Below, piece by piece: positions 58,948 through 64,000 of a stretch of 64,000 bases of DNA. The translations under genes and the position numbers were made by a program. The DNA comes from Candidatus Binatia bacterium (GTDB lineage: Bacteria > Desulfobacterota > Binatia > HRBIN30). The stretch covers positions 314,879 to 378,878 of the forward strand of contig BPIR01000003.1 of NCBI GenBank assembly GCA_026004215.1, written 5' to 3'. The notes beneath the pieces were generated by a model. The model was not told the DNA's origin. It saw only the letters and a list, made by a program, of their open reading frames with translations, and ran no database searches. Every line of letters begins with the position of its first letter. Position 1 is the first letter of the stretch.

Positions 58948-59564
58948 TGCCTGGGCGCATCTTGCGAATCGGGTGGAGGGCATTCGCACTGGCGTGGCTG
59001 TGCGCGGGGGCGGTTGGCGCAGTCGCGGCCACTTCGCCGATGGAGCGCACCCGCCAGGTGCTGGAAGAAGCGCGGCGCATTGTGGACAGCCCGAAAACCC
59101 ATAACGAGAAACTGGCGGACCTTTCGGTGTTGCTGAAAGGCTTTCTCGATACGGACACAATGGGTCGCGAAGCGCTGGGAGACCACTGGACGAAATTCTC
59201 TCCGGCACAACGGCAAGAATTTTTGCAGCTCTTTCGCGAACTCTTTCAGCGGACGTACGTGCAAAAGCTCTTGCTCTTCGAAAAGCCGGACTTTGGGTAT
59301 GTCGGCGAAAACGTGAACGGCACTCAAGCCCGAGTAGAGACGAAAATTATCACGCCCCGCGACGAGTTCGCGGTGACGTACCAGATGCGTCTCGAAGAGG
59401 GCGTGTGGAAAGCTACGGATATTCAGATCGAGGACTTGAGTTTGACGAACAACTTTCGCCGCCAACTGGCTCGGCTGCTGGAAAAAGAGAGCCCCGCGGA
59501 GTTGCTGGCGCGGATGCGGCGGAAGTACGGTCCCGGGGGAGCCGGAAGCGAGGACGAATTGTGA
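58947..59564 (+). CDS. MlaC/Ttg2D-like periplasmic lipid-binding protein
   Basis: The 205 residues start MPGRILRIGWRAFALAWLCA with a signal peptide ending near AVAATS. The mature part has DTDTMGREALGDHWTKFSPA, QRQEFLQLFRELFQRTYVQK and TYQMRLEEGVWKATDIQIED, the standard landmarks of MlaC proteins, which carry phospholipids through the periplasm. Here it is embedded in an ABC-2 exporter operon and not with MlaD/E/F, so it may load or accept the exported lipid-like substrate. Confidence 0.9.
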   Translation: MPGRILRIGWRAFALAWLCAGAVGAVAATSPMERTRQVLEEARRIVDSPKTHNEKLADLSVLLKGFLDTDTMGREALGDHWTKFSPAQRQEFLQLFRELFQRTYVQKLLLFEKPDFGYVGENVNGTQARVETKIITPRDEFAVTYQMRLEEGVWKATDIQIEDLSLTNNFRRQLARLLEKESPAELLARMRRKYGPGGAGSEDEL

Positions 59565-60655
59565 AACTCCTCAGGGTAATGCTCAAGGACCTGCGGTTGA
59601 TCGTGCGTGACCGCTCCGCACTGGTCTCGCTCCTGGTGGTGCCGATCATCATTATTTTGGTGGTTGCAGAAACGCAGTCGGAGATCGGCACGCAAAGCAT
59701 TTTGTTTCCCATCGTAAACGAGGACCAAGGGCCGGTGGCCAACGCGTTGATCAAGGTTTTTCGCGAGCACCTGGACGTGCGCGAGGTGGATCGCGCGACG
59801 GCGGAGCGGCTGGTGGCGGTGGAGAATAAAGCACCGGCTATGCTGGTGCTGCCGGCGGGGATGAGTAAGCGGTACCTCACGAACAAACCGAGTAAGATCG
59901 AACTGCTGACGGACCCTGCACAATGGGCGGAGTTGCAGGCGATCCGCGTAATCTTTTTGCTGGCGGACCGCGAGGCGGCTTCGCTCGGTGATCCATTCGA
60001 AGAGGAGCTGCTCACCCTGGAAGAGCGCAGCCTCACGGGTAAACGACTGAAGTTTACCTCGCTGGAGCAAAACATCCCCGGGTTCAGTGTCATGTTTGTG
60101 CTGCTGAGCCTGATCTTTAGCGTGTCGTTCGGCTTGCGCGACGAGGAGGTTTGGGGAACCACGCGGCGCCTGGCGGTGGCACCCGTCTCCCAATTTACGA
60201 TTCTCGGAGGCAAACTGGCAGCTCGCTTGATCGTGGGTACGGTGCAACTGCTCATTCTTCTCGGGTTTGGTCACTGGGTGTACGGCTTGAGCCTCGGTCG
60301 CTCGCCCCTGGCGATGGTGGTGGTGGCGATTTGCATCGTGTTTGCGATGGCTTGTTTCAGCATGGTTGTGGCGGCTTTGGCGCGCACGCGAGAACAGATC
60401 ATTCCGGTGGGACTTTCTGCGGTATTCATTCTGGCCGCGTTGGGTGGTTGCTGGTGGCCCTTTTACGAACAACCGAAGTGGATGCAAACGATCGCACACG
60501 GGTTGATGACCACTTGGTCCATGTTTGCCATTCATGACGTGATGTTGCGCGATCGCACCCTGTGGGAAGTCGCGCCAAAGTTGGGCATTCTGATGGCATA
60601 CGGGCTGGTCTCGTTTGCGGCCGGTATGCGCCTGTTTCGGTACAGTGAGTTGTGA
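59561..60655 (+). CDS. ABC-2 type transporter permease
   Basis: GTG at 59561 overlaps the MlaC stop (GTGA), fixing the start. The 364-residue protein has one N-terminal membrane segment (ALVSLLVVPIIIILVV) and a large external domain (VNEDQGPVANALIKVFREH onwards). Five more segments follow, including LLSLIFSVSFGL, LIVGTVQLLILLGFGHWVY and VFILAALGGCWWPF. This is the ABC2_membrane_3-type layout with one half as a homodimer. With the ATPase, the MlaC-like protein and divergent TolC it forms a trans-envelope export set. Confidence 0.92.
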   Translation: MKLLRVMLKDLRLIVRDRSALVSLLVVPIIIILVVAETQSEIGTQSILFPIVNEDQGPVANALIKVFREHLDVREVDRATAERLVAVENKAPAMLVLPAGMSKRYLTNKPSKIELLTDPAQWAELQAIRVIFLLADREAASLGDPFEEELLTLEERSLTGKRLKFTSLEQNIPGFSVMFVLLSLIFSVSFGLRDEEVWGTTRRLAVAPVSQFTILGGKLAARLIVGTVQLLILLGFGHWVYGLSLGRSPLAMVVVAICIVFAMACFSMVVAALARTREQIIPVGLSAVFILAALGGCWWPFYEQPKWMQTIAHGLMTTWSMFAIHDVMLRDRTLWEVAPKLGILMAYGLVSFAAGMRLFRYSEL

Positions 60656-60688
60656 CCGAGGGGGAAAGAGAAGTACAAGGAGTGGAGC

Positions 60689-61687
60689 ATGAAACGATAC
60701 GCCTGGACGTTATCCATCGGAGTTTTGTGGGCTTGCGCCGCTTCGGCGGCCCTGGCGGCGACCGTGAGAGTTCAGGGAACCTCCGCATCGCCGGGCGATA
60801 CTCCGGATGTGTGTGTGTTTCTGGACAACAACGAGGGCAACGTGGCCGGGTTGCAAGCGGATTTGTTTTGGGACTCTTCGTGCCTCACCGCGGATCGGTC
60901 CACGGGCGACCAAGCAGCTTGTGTGGTGAACCCCGACACGGGCCGGTCGTTGTTTCAGACTCGGATCCTGAGCGCAGGCCAAATGCGTGTCATCATGGCG
61001 AGCTTGAATGACACCTCCCCGATGCCGGCCAGCGTGAGCCAGCTCTTCTGTTGCCAGTTTCGCGTGTCGGAGAAAGCAGCGGGTCGCACGTGTGGGGTGA
61101 ATTTGTCGAACGTGATTCTTTCCGATCCCGGAGGCCAACGCCTGCCGGTGAACGGCGTTCCGGGAAGTATTGCGGTCCGGGGTGGAGCTCAGGAGCGGGG
61201 CGTACGTGCGAGCGGTTCCGGGCCGGGAAGTGTGATGGTTCCAGCGGTCGTCGAGGGAGGCGCAGCTCCCGCCGCTCCTGCCGCCGGCGCTGGAACAACC
61301 GGCGGAGCAGCCCCGGCAGCGCCAGTGGCGCCAGCCGTTGGCGCTGCGCCTGCCGTAGCCCCAGCGGCGCCGGTTGCACCCGTGGTGCCGCAAATGCAGG
61401 CTCCTGCTGCCGCAGGCGCAGAGGGGGCAGCGCCTGCCGGTGCGACACCGGAAGAAAGGGCGGAGGCAACGGCCGCATCTCCGGCGCCAACTCCGGCTGC
61501 GACCAAAGCCACTCCTGCAGCGACGGCGCCGGTTCGCGGAACCCCGCCGGCGACTGCCGCGCAAGCAGTGGGGACACCCACTGCTGAGGCAAAACAATCG
61601 CCTGCGGCCCCGAGTCGCGAAGCCAAAACGCCGCATAAAAAGTCAAAGGAACGCAGCAGAGGTAGCGTTCACGAGCACAAAGACTGA
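60689..61687 (+). CDS. Exported cohesin-like domain protein with Ala/Pro-rich tail
   Basis: A signal peptide (MKRYAWTLSIGVLWACAASA) precedes a cohesin-like beta domain: VRVQGTSASPGDTPDVCVFL, VAGLQADLFWDSSC, FQTRILSAGQMRVIMASLND, LFCCQFRVSEKAAGRTCGVN and LSNVILSDPGGQRLPV. Five or six cysteines may make disulfides. Residues 190-300 are almost only Ala, Pro, Gly, Thr and Val, followed by a basic end (HKKSKERSRGSVHEHKD). The domain is shared with the lipoprotein at 62742. Probably cell-surface or periplasmic; partner unknown. Confidence 0.8.
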   Translation: MKRYAWTLSIGVLWACAASAALAATVRVQGTSASPGDTPDVCVFLDNNEGNVAGLQADLFWDSSCLTADRSTGDQAACVVNPDTGRSLFQTRILSAGQMRVIMASLNDTSPMPASVSQLFCCQFRVSEKAAGRTCGVNLSNVILSDPGGQRLPVNGVPGSIAVRGGAQERGVRASGSGPGSVMVPAVVEGGAAPAAPAAGAGTTGGAAPAAPVAPAVGAAPAVAPAAPVAPVVPQMQAPAAAGAEGAAPAGATPEERAEATAASPAPTPAATKATPAATAPVRGTPPATAAQAVGTPTAEAKQSPAAPSREAKTPHKKSKERSRGSVHEHKD

Positions 61688-61734
61688 CGGTGGGGTATCC
61701 CCTTGCCCGCAAACGGCCGCCGAGGAGGTGAGCG

Positions 61735-62571
61735 ATGTATTACGGCGTGATGATGTTCCCAACGGATTATGCAATTCGCCCCGACGAGCTTGCACGCGAA
61801 GCGGAAGACAGGGGCTTCGAATCGTTGTTTTTCCCGGAGCATACGCACATTCCCACCAGCCGCCGCACACCTTGGCCGGGCGGAGGAGAGTTGCCGCAAG
61901 AGTATTGGCACACCCACGACCCGTTTGTGGCGTTGTCGGCGGCGGCTGCCGTGACACGACGCCTCAAGGTGGGCACGGGCATCTGCTTGGTGATTCAGCG
62001 CGACACGATCACCCTGGCAAAAGAGGTAGCTTCGCTCGATTTCCTCTCCGGAGGGCGGTTTATCTTTGGCATTGGTGGCGGGTGGAACGTGGAGGAGATG
62101 GCCAACCACGGCACCGAGTTTCGTACCCGTTGGAGAAAGCTACGCGAACAGGTCGCGGCGCTGAAAAAAATCTGGACCGAAGACGAGCCCGAGTTTCACG
62201 GGGAGTTCGTAAATTTCGACCCCATCTGGTCTTGGCCGAAGCCCGTGCAAAAGCCGCACCCGCCCATCTTGCTGGGCGGTCATTCGCAGCAGGTACTGCG
62301 CCGGGTTGTGGATTACTGCGATGGCTGGCTGCCTCTCGGAGTGCGAGGTACCGCGGTGATTCGGCAAATCGAGGAGCTCCGCCGTATCGCCGAGGAAAAA
62401 GTTCGCGATCCACGAACGATCTCGATCAGCGTCTACTCCGTTCCGGCCGATCCGAAAGTGATCGAGGCCTTTCAGGCTGCCCACGTGGAGAGAGTCATCT
62501 TCGGTTTGCCGCCGGCAGGGCGAGACGAAGTGCTTGCCATCCTCGACCGCTACGCCAAGCTCATTGCCTGA
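61735..62571 (+). CDS. LLM-class F420-dependent-type oxidoreductase
   Basis: The 278-residue barrel enzyme has GVMMFPTDYAIRPDELAREA, FESLFFPEHTHIP, VGTGICLVIQRDTITLAKEV and FIFGIGGGWNVEEMANHG, typical of the luciferase-like F420 subgroup (TIGR03619-like). PPILLGGHSQQVLRRVVDYC is the phosphate-binding part. An AGGAGG site lies 7 bp upstream of the ATG. The substrate is unknown, but these enzymes often act on hydrophobic or aromatic compounds. Confidence 0.9.
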   Translation: MYYGVMMFPTDYAIRPDELAREAEDRGFESLFFPEHTHIPTSRRTPWPGGGELPQEYWHTHDPFVALSAAAAVTRRLKVGTGICLVIQRDTITLAKEVASLDFLSGGRFIFGIGGGWNVEEMANHGTEFRTRWRKLREQVAALKKIWTEDEPEFHGEFVNFDPIWSWPKPVQKPHPPILLGGHSQQVLRRVVDYCDGWLPLGVRGTAVIRQIEELRRIAEEKVRDPRTISISVYSVPADPKVIEAFQAAHVERVIFGLPPAGRDEVLAILDRYAKLIA

Positions 62572-62741
62572 GTGCTTCGGGAATCTCCTGGGTGCTTTCG
62601 TCCACGGGGCCAGCGGGATCGGTGAAGCGTGGCTTGTCTGCGCGCGCCGATTTTAGGCACGAGCTCGGAGTGGGGTCGGTCCGACTTTCAGGTAAAACTC
62701 GGTTCTTGCCTAGGTGGCTCGAGCTGTCGTAAATCATAGGC

Positions 62742-63377
62742 ATGGCACAGGAATCGTGGGGCGTGCGGGCCGTCCGAGGCTGGGTGGTTTTGGCGAGCGC
62801 ATTGGTCTTGGCGTCGTGTGCGGGAGATGGCGGTGCCGGCGATGATCAGAGCCCGGGCGATGCGGCTCCCGGAATTGCCCGCGACTCTGACACCGATGTT
62901 TGGCGCCATGAAATCCCACTGGGCGAGCCGGAGGACGTTCCTGCAGCGGTGTTGTCACTGCGTTCCGGTGGTGCCCAGGTGGCGTCCGGACAAGTGGTGG
63001 ACCTGTGTATGAACTTGGACGTGAACAATGGCCGAATTGCTGGCCTGCAGGCGGATTTGCTTTGGGACCCGGGCTGTCTCGAAGCGGTCGCAGATGCGGG
63101 GGACGGTGCAGCCTGTACCGTGAATCCCGACACGGGCCGGTCCGTGTTTGCAACTCGGCGCCTAGCTCCGGGGCGCATGCGGACGGTGCTCCTGAATGTT
63201 TTGGACACTCGTCCGATCCCCGCAGATGTTGAACAGTTAGGTTGCTGTTCTTTCCGAGTGATCGGTGCCGCTGGAGCCCGTTGCGAGGTGAATTGGACGT
63301 TCGTGATCCTGAGTGACCCGCGCGGTGAGCGCCTGCGGGCCGAGCTGCGGCCGGGTGTAGTGGAGGTTGGCGGCTGA
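62742..63377 (+). CDS. Lipoprotein with cohesin-like domain
   Basis: The N-terminus RGWVVLASALVLASC is a lipoprotein signal. After an acidic linker, AQVASGQVVDLCMNLDVNNG, IAGLQADLLWDPGCLEAV, NPDTGRSVFATRRLAPGRMR, LGCCSFRVIG and FVILSDPRGERLRAEL align in order with the cohesin-like domain of the protein at 60689, including the NPDTGRS and CC positions. The two are clearly paralogues, one anchored and one with a long tail. Confidence 0.8.
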   Translation: MAQESWGVRAVRGWVVLASALVLASCAGDGGAGDDQSPGDAAPGIARDSDTDVWRHEIPLGEPEDVPAAVLSLRSGGAQVASGQVVDLCMNLDVNNGRIAGLQADLLWDPGCLEAVADAGDGAACTVNPDTGRSVFATRRLAPGRMRTVLLNVLDTRPIPADVEQLGCCSFRVIGAAGARCEVNWTFVILSDPRGERLRAELRPGVVEVGG

Positions 63378-63663
63378 AGGGTGGCTTCCGGAGGGAAGGT
63401 TGCCGCCTGGCGCTGTGTCCGTGGTTGCGGTGCGGAATCGCAATCCCGGGCTCGATCTAGTACCGGGCTTTTCCTTTACACCGCAGCGGGCGCGCGCTGC
63501 CCTCGTATCGCCAGGGCTCGCCCACGCCGCCGCGCGCATTTCCGCACAACTGCGCGGCTACGAGGCAATTTGCGCAGCAGCGCGGAGGGTCCAACCCGTC
63601 CAGTGAGAAAAAGTGTGTTGGGTCGGTTGACACCAATGCGCGAAGCAAGTAGCCGACCGGGCT

Positions 63664-64000
63664 ATGGCGAGGATCCGGCGTCGGGTTGGGATGTGGTTTG
63701 GGCTGGTCGGTTTGCTGGCATGGTGCGTACCCGGCTGCGGTGACAACCAAATTACGAGCGAAGCTGTTCCGACTGCGACGTTCACCGTCGGAGTATTCCC
63801 CACTTCTACGGCCACGACTGCCGTGGGAACTCCGACTGCATCTCCTACACCCTCCACGACGAGCTCGCCGACAGCGAGTCCGACACCGAGCTTCACCGCC
63901 GTCCACACGGCGACGTCAACGCGAGTTCCCACCGCTACTGCTACTCCCACATTCACCCCGACGGTGCTGCGCCCGGCGCAGCTTTTATTCTCTCTCGATG
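63664..64000 (+). CDS. Lipoprotein with Thr/Pro-rich linker, cut by right edge
   Basis: The ATG at 63664 is the only start after an in-frame stop at 63628. The product begins with a basic N-terminus and a hydrophobic run (MWFGLVGLLAWCVPGCGD) with lipobox Cys, then about 75 residues rich in Thr, Pro, Ala and Ser (TASPTPSTTSSPTAS, PTATATPTFTPT). It ends in view at RPAQLLFSLD, probably the first strand of a folded domain. The linker resembles those of exported proteins with cohesin-like or dockerin-like modules. The third gene in this cluster to encode an exported, linker-rich protein. Confidence 0.7.
   Translation, partial: MARIRRRVGMWFGLVGLLAWCVPGCGDNQITSEAVPTATFTVGVFPTSTATTAVGTPTASPTPSTTSSPTASPTPSFTAVHTATSTRVPTATATPTFTPTVLRPAQLLFSLD

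Noticed and set aside
63367..63606. 79-codon frame between the second cohesin-like lipoprotein and the last gene
   Set aside because: Ala/Arg/Pro-rich, no motif or signal peptide and its start lies within the end of the preceding gene.

Overview
The window is GC-rich DNA from a Gram-negative bacterium: it encodes lipoproteins, a TolC-type outer-membrane factor and an MlaC-like periplasmic protein. The second half is dense with acyl-CoA metabolism genes (enoyl-CoA hydratases, an AMP-forming acyl-CoA ligase, a thiolase-like protein with a DUF35 partner, P450, PhyH, SDR) and an F420-type LLM oxidoreductase. This mix suggests a deltaproteobacteria-like or Candidatus Binatota-like lineage. That placement is inference from gene content; there is no rRNA or other taxonomic marker here.

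Positions 1-30.7 kb are a large, rearranged RHS polymorphic-toxin locus. A long FG-GAP/RHS protein, cut by the left edge, ends in a JAB/JAMM-like domain and is followed by a candidate immunity gene. After it, on the same strand, comes a series of displaced RHS 3' ends. Each carries part of the same RHS core and/or hydrophobic pretoxin module, then a different C-terminal domain, then usually a small exported or membrane protein in the immunity position. The C-terminal domains are M23 peptidase, an HExxH zincin, a muramidase-like domain, a second JAB-like domain and two I do not recognise. The M23 cassette and its beta-propeller-like partner are tandemly duplicated (unit about 2.7 kb, with a nested 740-bp duplication). 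These copies carry many one-base homopolymer differences that break the reading frames. A broken IS256-family transposase, an LprI-like immunity relic, REP-like palindromes and several gene-poor stretches complete the region.

Positions 30.8-35.1 kb are conserved housekeeping: rplU-rpmA-obgE-proB, then a MenB/BadI-type hydratase on the other strand. Positions 35.7-40.2 kb hold one very large secreted protein with three similar beta-rich N-terminal domains and 17 disintegrin-like cysteine repeats.

Positions 40.4-52.6 kb form a plus-strand block for degradation of acyl-CoA or hydrophobic compounds. It contains a YgfZ-like protein, two tiny desulforedoxin-like proteins, two enoyl-CoA hydratases, an acyl-CoA ligase, PhyH, SthA, an Asp/Asn beta-hydroxylase-like protein, a thiolase-like/DUF35 pair, P450, SDR and UspA. 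Many neighbours overlap by ATGA, which points to translational coupling.

Positions 52.7-57.9 kb (minus strand) hold mutM, rsmA, tsaD, a TPR lipoprotein and a TolC homologue. A divergent ABC-2 export operon (ATPase, MlaC-like, permease) runs to 60.7 kb. The right end has two related cohesin-like exported proteins flanking an LLM oxidoreductase, and a Thr/Pro-rich lipoprotein cut by the edge.
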